Origin: Streptomyces sp. AM 4-1-1
GTDB taxonomy: Bacteria; Actinomycetota; Actinomycetes; Streptomycetales; Streptomycetaceae
Assembly (NCBI RefSeq): GCF_029167625.1
Contig: NZ_CP119145.1
Location: forward strand, 4,154,001-4,218,000
DNA length: 64,000 nucleotides
Direction of reading: 5' to 3'
Below the pieces are notes generated by a model. The model saw only the letters and a program-made list of their open reading frames with translations. It made no database searches and was not told the origin of the DNA. How positions within the stretch are numbered: the stretch's first letter is position 1; each line of letters starts with the position of its first letter. Shown piece by piece: positions 52,936 to 61,895 of this stretch. The translations under genes and the position numbers were made by a program.

Positions 52936-55017
52936 TTACGAGACGCTGCTCGCCGGCCCCCCTGTGTCTCCGTTGGAATCCGCTGGGTTTGCTGGGTGCG
53001 CTGGGTGCGCTGGGCTCGACCGGTCCACAGGAGCCGCTGGGGACACCAGGTTGGGTGGGTTCGGCGGGTCCGATGAGTCCGGCGGGCCCGGCAGGTCCGG
53101 CAGGCCCGGCGGCGGGTTCCGCGGGTCTGTTGCGCTCGCCGGGTTCACTGGGGCCGCTGGGTGCGCCGGGGCCGCTGGGTCCACCGGTTGCGCCGGGTGC
53201 GCCGGACGGAGGGTGGGTGGCTTCAGACCTTTCGACGCACCAGGGTTCGGACCCAAATCAGAACAGGCACCAGGGTCGGGACTGACGCCGACGCCGACGC
53301 CGACGCCGACACCGATACTGGGGCTGGGGCTGGGGCTGGCCGTCTCGGCGGTCGACGGGCTGCGGCTGTGGTGGTTGCGCCAGGGGTGCCAGGTGCGGCA
53401 GCAGGGCTCCGCGTCTGCCTCGCGTCCGGCCGCGATGCGTTCGCCGGACCTGCCGGTGAATATCACCTTGCCGCCGCGCGCCGTCCGGGCGTCGCTCCAT
53501 TGTTGGATCGTCTCGTACGCCGCGTGGTCCATGAAGAAGCCGTCCAGCTCCACGATCACGTCCGCACCCTGCGGGATGAAACCGAGTGTTCTACTCAGGC
53601 GCGGCACGGCGAGGAACGTCAGCTGTCCGCGCACGATCACGAGATGCCCGCTGTCCTGTTCCGTCACCGTGATCCGGATACCGGCCAGCCGGTACAGGGC
53701 GAGGGCCATGGCCACCACGATGCCGAGCGTCACACCCTTCAGCACGCCCAAGGCGATCACCCCGATGATCGTCACCGCGTACACCGGGAACTCCCGGTGC
53801 CTGCGGACATTGCGGATGTGGGCGAAGCTCACCATCTGGATACCGACCACCATCACCAGTGCGGCGAGCGCGGCCAGCGGAATCCATTCCAGTACGGCGA
53901 CCAGCAGACCTGCGGCGAGCAGCACCCAGACGCCGTGGAGCACAGTGGCCGCCCGGCCGGTCGCCCCGGCTCGTACATTCGCCGAGCTTCGCACCGCGCC
54001 ACCGGACACGGGCAATCCGCCCAGCAGACCGGCCGCCGTGTTGGCGATCCCCTGCCCGCGCAACTCGCGATCGAGATCGGAGCGCCGTACGGCGGTGGTG
54101 GCATCACCGGCACGGGTGGCAGGAGCCCGGTCGGCGGAGAGCCCGTCCACCGAGACAGCGGTGAGGAGCGACTCCAGGCTGCCCACCAGCATGACCGTGA
54201 AAACCGCCGTGGCCAGGGCGAGTACGGGTCCGCTGGGTAGCTCGGGCAGTGCGTGTGACTTCCAGGACGGCAGGTCGACCCGGGCGATCCCGGGTGCCGC
54301 GGCAGAGGCCACAGCCGTCGCTGTCACCACCGCGACGAGCGCTGCCGGAACTTTCCCTGTCACCCGTCCAAACGTTCCGTGAAGGCGTGGCCACAGCACC
54401 AGGACGGTGATCGTCAGTGCGCCGATCACGGGAGCGGCAGGCTCGATCCGCGTCAATTGGTCAGGCAGTGCGAGGGCGTTGGCCGTGGCGGAACTCTGTG
54501 GCGAACCCCCGAGCACGATGTGCAGTTGGCCGAGCGCGATCGCCACGCCGATTCCCGCGAGTGTGCCGTGAACGATGGCGGGGCTGACCGCGAGCGCGCC
54601 GCGTGCCGCTCTCAGTGAGCCCAGCAGGATCTGCAGAAGGCCGGCGGCGACGGTGATCGCGCAGGTGGTGCGCCAGCCGTACGTCTGGATCAACTCGGCG
54701 ACGACGACGGTCAATCCGGCAGAGGGGCCGCTCACCTGCAGAGGTGTCCCGCCGAGCGATCCGGCGACGATGCCACCGATCACCGCGGAAACCAGTCCGG
54801 CTCCCAGTGGAGCGTCCATGGCGACCGCGAGGCCGAGCGACATGGGAACGGCGATGAGGAAAACGGTGATCGAGGCGGCTACGTCGGTACCTGGGACACG
54901 GAAGCGCTTACCACTCGGCGGCCTCGGTGGCGGGCTGTGGGGTTGCTTGATCCCGAGCGCCCGTGAAGGGCATCGGTCACGGGACATGCGGTGGTGAGTG
55001 GGAACGCGGAAAGACAT
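52936..55017 (-). CDS. SulP-family anion transporter with STAS domain and repetitive tail
   Basis: 693 residues from ATG 55017, which has GGAGGAG eight bases upstream. The transporter part carries GTDVAASITVFLIAVPMSLGLA and GGTPLQVSGPSAGLTVVVAEL, with 10-12 membrane segments. A STAS domain follows (LVIVRGQLTFLAVPRLSRTL ... VIVELDGFFMDHAAYETI). After CCRTWHPWRNHH the last about 155 residues are low complexity: alternating Gly-Val, then Pro/Ala/Asp repeats. In many Streptomyces relatives, from memory, this point leads into a carbonic anhydrase domain, missing here. Likely a bicarbonate or sulfate transporter. Confidence 0.85.
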   Translation of the reverse strand: MSFRVPTHHRMSRDRCPSRALGIKQPHSPPPRPPSGKRFRVPGTDVAASITVFLIAVPMSLGLAVAMDAPLGAGLVSAVIGGIVAGSLGGTPLQVSGPSAGLTVVVAELIQTYGWRTTCAITVAAGLLQILLGSLRAARGALAVSPAIVHGTLAGIGVAIALGQLHIVLGGSPQSSATANALALPDQLTRIEPAAPVIGALTITVLVLWPRLHGTFGRVTGKVPAALVAVVTATAVASAAAPGIARVDLPSWKSHALPELPSGPVLALATAVFTVMLVGSLESLLTAVSVDGLSADRAPATRAGDATTAVRRSDLDRELRGQGIANTAAGLLGGLPVSGGAVRSSANVRAGATGRAATVLHGVWVLLAAGLLVAVLEWIPLAALAALVMVVGIQMVSFAHIRNVRRHREFPVYAVTIIGVIALGVLKGVTLGIVVAMALALYRLAGIRITVTEQDSGHLVIVRGQLTFLAVPRLSRTLGFIPQGADVIVELDGFFMDHAAYETIQQWSDARTARGGKVIFTGRSGERIAAGREADAEPCCRTWHPWRNHHSRSPSTAETASPSPSPSIGVGVGVGVGVSPDPGACSDLGPNPGASKGLKPPTLRPAHPAQPVDPAAPAHPAAPVNPASATDPRNPPPGLPDLPGPPDSSDPPNPPNLVSPAAPVDRSSPAHPAHPANPADSNGDTGGPASSVS
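53286..53335. repeat. Hexanucleotide tandem repeats in sulP 3' region
   Basis: GCCGAC repeated four to five times followed by GGGGCT repeated three times, encoding the alternating Gly-Val and Ser-Pro dipeptides of the tail. Typical slippage-prone sequence. Confidence 0.8.
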
Positions 55018-55311
55018 GGTCCGTCTCCTCCGGTCGGCGTAAACGCGAAGCGAGAGTTCCCAGCTCGGAAGCTGGAGAGGCATCCGATGACGAATTGCCA
55101 AGTTTTGGTAAAGAGATCGTATTGGACGGTAAAGATCCGTGTCCAGGATTTGAGGTGAACGATCCGCTGAATCACCCATTCAAGTGAATAAAAAGCATTT
55201 AATACGGCTTGTCATACTGGTTTCTCCGCACTTGTGTGCGACCTTGACCCCGCTGTGTCGGCATTTACGAGCAAATGCCGCGAATCACCTGCGAGGGAAG
55301 AGGGTGGGCGG

Positions 55312-56625
55312 ATGATGGCCGCCACGAAGAGGATTGCCCTGGGGTTCACGGCCCTGGCGCTGACGGCGGGGCTGGCCGGTTGCACCGGAAGTGGTGCCGG
55401 TTCGGCCGGAGCGGGCGCGGGCGCCGAGACCGGCGCCGCGGTCAAGGAAGGGGCCCAAGGGGCGAAGAAGGGCGTCCCCGCGGGTGCCGTCCGGCTCATC
55501 GGCGACGGCTCCACCGCCTTCACCGGGGTCCAGCCGAACCTCCCCAAGGCGCACCGCCTGGCGCCCGGTCAGAAGCCGCCGCAGTTCGTGGTGTTCTCCT
55601 GGGACGGCGCGGGCGAGGACAGCCAGAAGCTCTTCTCCCACTTCCGCGAGGTGGCCAAGAAGTACGACGCGAAGATGACGTACTTCCTCAGCGGCGTGTA
55701 CATGCTGCCTGAGGCGAAGCGGAGCCTCTACGATCCGCCGAAGCACTCGGCAGGCAGCTCCGACATCGGTTTCAACGACAACAAGGGAATCCACGACACC
55801 CTCACTCAGCTGCGTGGTGCCTGGGAGGACGGCAACGAGATCGGAACCCACTTCAACGGCCACTTCTGTGGCAAGGACGGTGGAGTCGGCACCTGGTCCG
55901 TGGACGAGTGGAAGAGCGAGATCAGCCAGGCCAAGTCCTTCGTGAAGGGATGGAAGTCCAACGAACCGTCCCTCAAGACGGAGAAACCGCTGCCGTTCGA
56001 CTACGACCAGGAACTCGTCGGCGGCCGGACCCCCTGTCTGGAAGGGCAGAAGAACATGATCGCCGCGGCCCGTTCGATGGGCTTCCGCTACGACTCCAGC
56101 GGTGTCAACAACCAGGTCTGGCCCAAGAAGAAGGGGGGCCTCTGGGACCTCTCGATGCAGCTCGTCCCTGTCCCGGGCCGCGCCTTCGAGACGCTGTCGA
56201 TGGACTACAACTTCATGTTCAACCAGTCGGGCACGACGCAGGGTGACCCTGACAAGCAGGAGTACTGGGGCAATCAGATGCGGGACGGCCTGCTCCAGGC
56301 GTTCGACCGCGCGTACACCGGAAACCGCGCTCCGTTGATCATCGGCAACCACTTCGAGTCCTGGAACGGTGGTACGTACATGCGCGCCATCGAGGAGACC
56401 ATCAAGTCGGTCTGCCCCAGGAAGGACGTGCGCTGCGTGTCGTTCCGTCAGCTCGCCGACTGGCTGGACGTCCAGGACCCGGCGACGCTCGCGAAGCTCG
56501 GCACGCTGGATGTCGGCAAGGCCCCGCAGGGAGGGTGGCAGGCATACCTCGGCCCCCAGGCCCAGGAGAAGGCCGGTTCGAAGCCTGCCACGAAGCCTGC
56601 GGGCCACGTGGCGGACAGGGGTTAA
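55312..56625 (+). CDS. Lipoprotein with polysaccharide-deacetylase-like fold
   Basis: 437 residues. Signal peptide with lipobox LAGC (Cys24), then a Gly/Ala-rich linker. The catalytic-type domain starts FVVFSWDGAGEDSQKLFSHF (motif 1, SWDGA in place of TFDDG) with KMTYFLSGVYML and IGTHFNGHFCG (H-x3-H metal motif). The second half has RTPCLEGQKNMI and the late APLIIGNHFESWNGG. The NodB-like layout is clear but motif 1 is altered, so activity is uncertain. It is a cell-surface protein. ATG at 55312 follows GAGGGTGGG. Divergent from sulP by about 290 bp. Confidence 0.82.
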   Translation: MMAATKRIALGFTALALTAGLAGCTGSGAGSAGAGAGAETGAAVKEGAQGAKKGVPAGAVRLIGDGSTAFTGVQPNLPKAHRLAPGQKPPQFVVFSWDGAGEDSQKLFSHFREVAKKYDAKMTYFLSGVYMLPEAKRSLYDPPKHSAGSSDIGFNDNKGIHDTLTQLRGAWEDGNEIGTHFNGHFCGKDGGVGTWSVDEWKSEISQAKSFVKGWKSNEPSLKTEKPLPFDYDQELVGGRTPCLEGQKNMIAAARSMGFRYDSSGVNNQVWPKKKGGLWDLSMQLVPVPGRAFETLSMDYNFMFNQSGTTQGDPDKQEYWGNQMRDGLLQAFDRAYTGNRAPLIIGNHFESWNGGTYMRAIEETIKSVCPRKDVRCVSFRQLADWLDVQDPATLAKLGTLDVGKAPQGGWQAYLGPQAQEKAGSKPATKPAGHVADRG

Positions 56626-56810
56626 GGTCTTCCGTTCGGATCAGGTCGGACAAAGACGCGGTGCCAGGACACGCGAAGCCCAGCGTGATCCGAACGAAAG
56701 CCCCTGGTGCCCGGGAGCGACACCGGAACGGCGATCCCGACCGAAACAGCGAGGACCCGGATGTAATCCCCCCACGTTCGGGCGATCACCACCGGGCGGC
56801 TCCTCCGCCG

Positions 56811-56868
56811 GCGCTCACCGGCGGCGCCCCGCAGCTGGCGCCGGCTGCGGAGTGCCGCCGGTGAGCGC
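56811..56868. terminator. Cruciform-like bidirectional terminator
   Basis: Outer stem GCGCTCACCGGCGGC / GCCGCCGGTGAGCGC (15 bp) encloses a second hairpin CCGCAGC...GCTGCGG. It lies in the 306-bp convergent gap 56626-56931, which shows nothing else. Confidence 0.85.
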
Positions 56869-56931
56869 GGGGGCGCCACCGGCGAGACGCCCACCGGAGA
56901 TTGCCGGGAAGACCTCGGTTGCCGCGCTGGA

Positions 56932-57927
56932 TCAGGCGGGCTGGGGTGTGCCGCTCGGCACGGCTCGTTCGTCGAGCACGAAGGAGGGGTCGATCTGGGC
57001 GGCCAGGTCGGCGCCGGTCTTCTCGTTGCCCCAGCTCTCCGCGTTCCTGAGATGGAAGTGGACCATCTGCCGTGTGTAGCGCTCCCAGTCGCGCTCGGCG
57101 TACGAGTCCTCAGCGGCGTCCTGCAGAGCCTGCAAGGCCATGCGGTTGTCCGCCTCCAGCAGTTCGAACCGGGCGGGACGTCCCTTCTCCATGGCACGTA
57201 CCCAGTCCGAGTGGCCGACGGTGACCAGCAGGTCGTCGCCGACCTCGGCGCGCAGGAACTCCAGATCGTCCGCGCCCTGCACCTTGTTGCCGACGACCTT
57301 GAGCGCCACGCCGAAGTCCTGGGCGTACTCCTTGTACTGGCGGTACACGGAGACCCCCTTACGGGTCGGCTCCGCGACCAGGAACGTCATGTCGAAGCGG
57401 GTGAACATCCCCGACGCGAACGAGTCCGACCCGGCGGTCATGTCGACCACTACATAGTCGTCACGCCCGTCCACGAGGTGATTCAGGCAGAGCTCGACCG
57501 CGCCGACCTTGGAGTGGTAGCAGGCCACGCCGAGGTCGGACTCGGTGAACGGTCCGGTGGCCATCAGCCGGATGTCCCCGTCGTCGAGCCGGACCGTGCG
57601 GGCGCAGGCGTCGTAGATCGGGTTGTCCTCCCGGACCCGCAGCAGGCGCGAGCCCTCCCCGGGCGGCGTGGTCTTGATCATTGTGTTCGCGGACGCGATG
57701 CGGGGATTGTCACCCCGCAGATAGTCCTTGATGAGCGGCAGATGTGCCCCCATCGCGGGCAGCGCGGCTGCCTCTTCGTCGTCCAGACCGAGTGCGGCTC
57801 CCAGATGCTGGTTGATGTCGGCGTCCACAGCGACGACATGGGCTTCATTGGCGGCGAGGTGGCGGATGAAGAGCGAGGACAGCGTCGTCTTGCCGCTGCC
57901 GCCCTTCCCCACGAAAGCGATCTTCAT
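56932..57927 (-). CDS. CooC/MinD-like ATPase
   Basis: 331 residues from ATG 57927 (AGGTG upstream; GTG 57933 is an alternative). Deviant Walker A MKIAFVGKGGSGKTTLSSLF, then VAVDADINQHLG, and VVVDMTAGSDSFASGMF, LVAEPTRKGVSVYRQY, the pattern of CooC-type ATPases that handle nickel or metallocofactor insertion. Yet no CO dehydrogenase or other nickel enzyme is nearby. It is a conserved Streptomyces gene of unknown target. It is divergent from the degenerate-Fic gene, 100 bp away. Confidence 0.85.
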   Translation of the reverse strand: MKIAFVGKGGSGKTTLSSLFIRHLAANEAHVVAVDADINQHLGAALGLDDEEAAALPAMGAHLPLIKDYLRGDNPRIASANTMIKTTPPGEGSRLLRVREDNPIYDACARTVRLDDGDIRLMATGPFTESDLGVACYHSKVGAVELCLNHLVDGRDDYVVVDMTAGSDSFASGMFTRFDMTFLVAEPTRKGVSVYRQYKEYAQDFGVALKVVGNKVQGADDLEFLRAEVGDDLLVTVGHSDWVRAMEKGRPARFELLEADNRMALQALQDAAEDSYAERDWERYTRQMVHFHLRNAESWGNEKTGADLAAQIDPSFVLDERAVPSGTPQPA

Positions 57928-58029
57928 GTTCACCTAGGGTAGCGGTGTCATCGCCGACCGCTGTCGACTCACGTGAAGAAGACCACTCGGGAGTGGTACG
58001 GGTGTGCGGGGCGCGTAGCCTCGCTACTT

Positions 58030-58854
58030 ATGAGTACGACTGCCTCGGACCCGCTCGCCACCCTCGGCTCCCTGCCTGGAGTCGCCGACGCGGTGGACTC
58101 CGTACGGAAGTCCGTCGACCGGGTCTACGGCCACCGTGTCATGCGGCGCCGCAGCCATGAGATCACCGGGGAGGCGGCGCTGCGTGGTGCCCGAGGCTCC
58201 GCGGCGCTCTCCGGCGCCGACTGGAATCTGGAAGAGGTGCGCCGGCGCACCGACTTCAGCGGGGACACCGAGGCGCGCACCGTCGGCGCGGCCCTGCGGC
58301 TGACCTCGGAGGCCGGACAACTGCTCTCCATCTGGCGGCAGTCGCCGTTGCGGGTCCTGGCACGTCTGCATCTGGTGGCGGCCGGTGGTGCCGCCCCCGG
58401 TGACACGGTCGGACGGCCGCGACTGGCCGGTGAGCCGGTCGATGAACCGCTGATCGAAGCCCCGCTACCGCACGCCGACGAGATGACGGGGCGGTTGGAG
58501 GGGCTGGCCGGACTGGTCCTCGCCGGAAGCGAGGCCCCTGCCCTGGTCACGGCTGCGATCGTGCACGGAGAGCTGCTGGCGCTGCGCCCCTTCGGCTCGT
58601 GCAACGGACTGGTCGCGCGGACGGCCCAGCGGATCGTGCTGATCGGAAGTGGGCTTGATCCCAAGTCGGTCTGCCCGGCCGAGGTGGGGCACGCCGAAGA
58701 AGGCAGGGCCGCATACATCGCGGCATTCGAGGGCTATCTCTCGGGAACACCGGACGGCATGGTGGCCTGGATCGCGCACTGCGGACGGGCGGTGGAGCTC
58801 GGCGTCAGGGAGTCGACGGCGGTGTGCGAGGCGCTTCAGCGCGGAGCCGCGTAG
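58030..58854 (+). CDS. Protein with degenerate Fic motif
   Basis: 274 residues, cytoplasmic, beginning MSTTASDPLATLGSLPGVADAV. The segment LLALRPFGSCNGLVARTAQRIVL resembles the Fic core HPFxxGNGRxxR, but the catalytic histidine is arginine and GNGR reads CNGL. It is preceded by helices like the Fic scaffold (ALVTAAIVHGELLALRPF). Annotated in relatives as an oxidoreductase, which the sequence does not support. Classical AMP transfer is unlikely; it may bind a nucleotide. Divergent from the CooC-like gene. Confidence 0.72.
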   Translation: MSTTASDPLATLGSLPGVADAVDSVRKSVDRVYGHRVMRRRSHEITGEAALRGARGSAALSGADWNLEEVRRRTDFSGDTEARTVGAALRLTSEAGQLLSIWRQSPLRVLARLHLVAAGGAAPGDTVGRPRLAGEPVDEPLIEAPLPHADEMTGRLEGLAGLVLAGSEAPALVTAAIVHGELLALRPFGSCNGLVARTAQRIVLIGSGLDPKSVCPAEVGHAEEGRAAYIAAFEGYLSGTPDGMVAWIAHCGRAVELGVRESTAVCEALQRGAA

Positions 58855-59432
58855 TCGACGACGTCCAGGCGTAGGCCCGTTCGGCGGGAGGATGCCATTT
58901 CACCGGACGGGTGGAGCCGCTATCACCTGAAGTGGAACGGCTATCACCTGAAAGGGTTGCGGCGGCACCGGTCACCGGTACCGCCGCTGACATGTGGGCC
59001 TAGTTACCATGCGTCCTCGATGTATGCCCATCAGGTCGGGTTCTTTGCCCGTACCTGGTGTGGCTGGCCCGTAATCGACGGGTCGACGTCGCGTGGGTGC
59101 TCGGCTTCCATGTACCGGTCCGTGGGGCCTTTTCCGCGGTTGAAGGTGATCCTCTCGGATGTCCTTGGTCTCGTGGGCCGTTGATTCCTTTGTACTCCCG
59201 TGCGAACGGAAGTGGAACCCCTGGCCCCTCTTCTTTACTTTCATGTTCAAATGTGCGCGTTATGTGCGATACGGGAGCCTCCGTGGAGGTTCGGTGTTTT
59301 CGGGCTCACGTAGCCGGTCAGGACGAGTGGGGAAGGCCGGTGGCCCGGAGATGACGGAGCGGCTGGAGTGCTGTGAGGTGGCTGGAGCGCTGAGGCGCCG
59401 GTGCCGGAGTGCTGGAGAGCAGGGGCGGCCAC
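58855..59432. promoter_or_regulatory. Intergenic region, degenerate-Fic to HAD phosphatase
   Basis: About 580 bp, convergent. GCTATCACCTGAA occurs twice, at 58919-58931 and 58940-58952 (21 bp apart). A terminator-like hairpin GCGGCGG...CCGCCGC is at 58959-58987. The remainder to 59432 holds AT-richer sequence with no gene. Confidence 0.5.
58959..58987. terminator. Hairpin downstream of degenerate-Fic gene
   Basis: GCGGCGGCACCGG...CCGGTACCGCCGC (13-nt arms with one mismatch, TCA loop), about 105 bp past the stop. Confidence 0.65.
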
Positions 59433-60272
59433 TCAGGCGGGGGCGGGGAGGGCGCGTCGGCGGGCCGCGTACCAGACGAGCCCTGCGGTGACCGCCGCCG
59501 CGCCGACCGCCGCCGCGGCGACGAGGGCGGGACGAGCCGGCATCGAGAAGGCCGGCAGTCGTTGCTTCAGCCGGACCGGGCGGTCGAAGACGAGAATCGG
59601 CCACTCGCGGAGGGTCGCTTCGCGCCGCAGGGCGCGGTCCGGATTGACGGCGTGCGGATGGCCGACCGACTCCAGCATGGGCACGTCGGTCGCCGAGTCG
59701 CTGTACGCGTAACAACGTGCCAGGTCGTACCCCTCCGAAGCGGCCAGCGCCTTGACCGCCTCGGCCTTGGTCGGTCCGTATGCGTAGTACTCCACCTCCC
59801 CGGTGAAACATCCGTCGTCTCCGACGACCATCCGGGTCGCGACCACCCGGTCCGCGCCGAGCAGTTCACCGATGGGTTCGACCACCTCGGCACCGGAGGT
59901 GGAGACGATCACGACGTCCCGGCCGGCGGTGTGATGTTCCTCGATGAGCGTCGCGGCTTCGTCGTAGATGATGGGGTCGATCAGATCGTGCAGCGTCTCG
60001 GCGACGATTTCTTTGACCTGCTGGACGTTCCAGCCCTTGCAGAGGGCGGACAGATATTCACGCATCCGCTCCATCTGGTCGTGATCGGCGCCACCGGCCA
60101 GGAAGACGAACTGTGCGTACGCGGTGCGCAGTACGGCGCGTCGGTTGATCAGTCCTCCTTGGTAGAAGGACTTGCTGAAGGTCAGAGTCGAAGACTTCGC
60201 AATGACCGTCTTGTCCAGGTCAAAGAAGGCTGCTGTGCGCGGGTAGAAGGAGTTTTCCACAACGCTGAGCAT
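59433..60272 (-). CDS. HAD-IB phosphatase with C-terminal membrane anchor
   Basis: 279 residues. HAD motif I AAFFDLDKTVIAKSS, motif II VVIVSTSGAEVVEPI, and motif IV YAYSDSATDVPMLESVG with VNPDRALRREA after it. This matches SerB-like HAD-IB enzymes of the SCO3558/CicA type. A hydrophobic segment near the C-terminus (RPALVAAAAVGAAAVTAGLVWYAARRR) would anchor it. I recall relatives described as morphological-differentiation-associated. Its start lies about 490 bp from the tad cluster. Confidence 0.88.
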   Translation of the reverse strand: MLSVVENSFYPRTAAFFDLDKTVIAKSSTLTFSKSFYQGGLINRRAVLRTAYAQFVFLAGGADHDQMERMREYLSALCKGWNVQQVKEIVAETLHDLIDPIIYDEAATLIEEHHTAGRDVVIVSTSGAEVVEPIGELLGADRVVATRMVVGDDGCFTGEVEYYAYGPTKAEAVKALAASEGYDLARCYAYSDSATDVPMLESVGHPHAVNPDRALRREATLREWPILVFDRPVRLKQRLPAFSMPARPALVAAAAVGAAAVTAGLVWYAARRRALPAPA

Positions 60273-60409
60273 AGGGGCCCACCATTCGGCGTAAAATCTG
60301 GCGTGTGGGTTTGCCTGAGAAGGCTATCGGGTACACCATGGAAGTCACGGATCGTTCGCGACCGTGCTAACCCCGGTCCGACTCCTCCCCCCCCCGAGTC
60401 GGCCGTGGG

Positions 60410-60444
60410 GACGACCCCCGCTCTCCCCCCCGGCGGGGGTCGTC
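60410..60444. terminator. Hairpin with C-rich loop
   Basis: GACGACCCCCGC / GCGGGGGTCGTC (12-bp stem) with a loop containing a run of eight C. It lies at the 5' side of the HAD gene rather than behind a gene, so it may instead be an attenuator or structural element. Confidence 0.5.
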
Positions 60445-60610
60445 GCATGTCCGGATGCTTTTTCGGGACCCGGAATCAGGCATTCCCCCTTTCTTTCGGG
60501 GTCTCTCGGGGTGTGACGACCCGCTTCTCGGGATGTCTCCGCCCGCCCGCACCGTCACAGTGTGTAACAGGTGTGCTGCTCTCCGGAAGTCGCCGGTTTG
60601 AGTGAGCGAG

Positions 60611-60637
60611 TTATTCACAGCTGCGGAGTTGTCCACA
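60611..60637. promoter_or_regulatory. Pair of DnaA-box-like sites
   Basis: TTATTCACA at 60611-60619 and TTGTCCACA at 60629-60637, 18 bp apart. TTGTCCACA is the preferred streptomycete DnaA box. A weaker AGATCCACA follows near 60650. They lie about 130-150 bp before the CpaE-like start. Confidence 0.5.
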
Positions 60638-60764
60638 GTTTTTGAGCAAGATCCACACCATTTCCCGCAGCGTTGCACGGTGATTCCACCCACGAAGTCC
60701 GTGGGCTCGGGAATCGCCGATCTCGGAAGGCCCTGAGATCGGCGCGATCCGCGGTGGAGACGCA

Positions 60765-61895
60765 GTGAGAAGGGGGATGGTCATCGTGGCCGGAACTGTC
60801 GCACGGGATCGTCTGCCCAGCGCCGAGGAGCGCCGTGGCGGACCATTGATCGTGACCGAGGACGTGCAGCTGCTCGACGATCTGTTGCGGCTGTGCGCGG
60901 CGGCGGGGGCGGAGCCGGAAGTGCACCACGGGCTTCCCGAACGCCGCAGTGGCTGGGATCGGGCACCCATGGTCCTGGTGGGCGACGATGCGGCGCCCCG
61001 CTGTCGCGGCGCGGCACGCAGACGCGGCGTGATGCTGGTCGGCCGGGCCCAGGACAACCCGGACGTCTGGCGGCACGCCGTGGGCATCGGAGCGGAGTAC
61101 GTGCTGCGGCTGCCCGATTCCGAGAACTGGCTCGTCGACCAGATCGCCAATGCCGCAGAAGGTGTGGGTCGCCCCGCGGTCACCGTCGGGGTGCTCGGTG
61201 GGCGGGGCGGCGCGGGCGCGTCCACGTTGGCCTGCGCCCTCGCGGTGACCGCTGCCAGGGCCGGTCGGCGGACCATGCTGATCGACGGCGATCCGCTGGG
61301 CGGTGGTATCGACGTGCTGCTCGGCGGCGAGCGTGCCGAAGGCATGAGGTGGCCGGATTTCGCCCATTCCAAGGGGCGAGTGGGCAGCGGTGCGCTGGAG
61401 GAGTCACTGCCGGCCCTCCACGGGCTCCGGGCTCTCAGTTGGGGCAGGGACGACACGGCGGAAATCCCGCCACAGGCCATGCGGGCGGTGCTGGCAGCGG
61501 CACGCCGACTCGGTGGTGTGGTGGTGGTCGATCTGCCGCGCCGGATCGACGAGAGCGTGGCGGAGGCGCTGGCACAACTCGATCTCGGGCTGGTGGTCGT
61601 ACCGGGCGAGCTGCGTGCCGTCGCGGCGGCGAAACGGGTGGTGGTGGCAGCGGGAACGGTTCTCGATGATCTGAGGGTCGTCGCGCGTGGGCCCTACGCC
61701 GCTGGGATCGACGAACACTGGGTGGCTCAGGCGCTCGGACTGCCACTCGTGGGTGAGCTGCCGACGGAAGCGGGCCTGTCGGCCGCTCAGGACGGCGGCG
61801 AGCCACCGGGCGGCAGCCCGCGCGGACCCCTTGCCCGGTTCTGCACCGAGTTCTGGGAGCGGGCGCTCGACCAGGACCAGGGCGGAAAGTCATGA
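60765..61895 (+). CDS. CpaE/Ssd-like ATPase of the tad cluster
   Basis: 376 residues from GTG 60765, which has GGTGGAG at spacing 5; ATG 60777 and GTG 60786 are alternatives. An N-terminal receiver-like region (GGPLIVTEDVQLLDDLLRLC) is followed by a MinD-type ATPase with GVLGGRGGAGASTLACALA, the lysine of GKT/GKS replaced by Ala-Ser, and VVVVDLPRRIDESVAEAL. Such CpaE-like proteins localise Tad pilus assembly; in actinobacteria also called Ssd. Altered Walker A suggests weak or no ATPase activity. ATGA overlap with cpaF. Confidence 0.88.
   Translation: MRRGMVIVAGTVARDRLPSAEERRGGPLIVTEDVQLLDDLLRLCAAAGAEPEVHHGLPERRSGWDRAPMVLVGDDAAPRCRGAARRRGVMLVGRAQDNPDVWRHAVGIGAEYVLRLPDSENWLVDQIANAAEGVGRPAVTVGVLGGRGGAGASTLACALAVTAARAGRRTMLIDGDPLGGGIDVLLGGERAEGMRWPDFAHSKGRVGSGALEESLPALHGLRALSWGRDDTAEIPPQAMRAVLAAARRLGGVVVVDLPRRIDESVAEALAQLDLGLVVVPGELRAVAAAKRVVVAAGTVLDDLRVVARGPYAAGIDEHWVAQALGLPLVGELPTEAGLSAAQDGGEPPGGSPRGPLARFCTEFWERALDQDQGGKS

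Larger units (their letters stand above)
60273..60764. promoter_or_regulatory. Control region before the tad cluster
   Basis: About 490 bp. It holds a terminator-like hairpin (60410-60444), DnaA-box-like 9-mers at 60611 and 60629, and the promoter of the CpaE-like gene. No gene supported. Confidence 0.5.
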
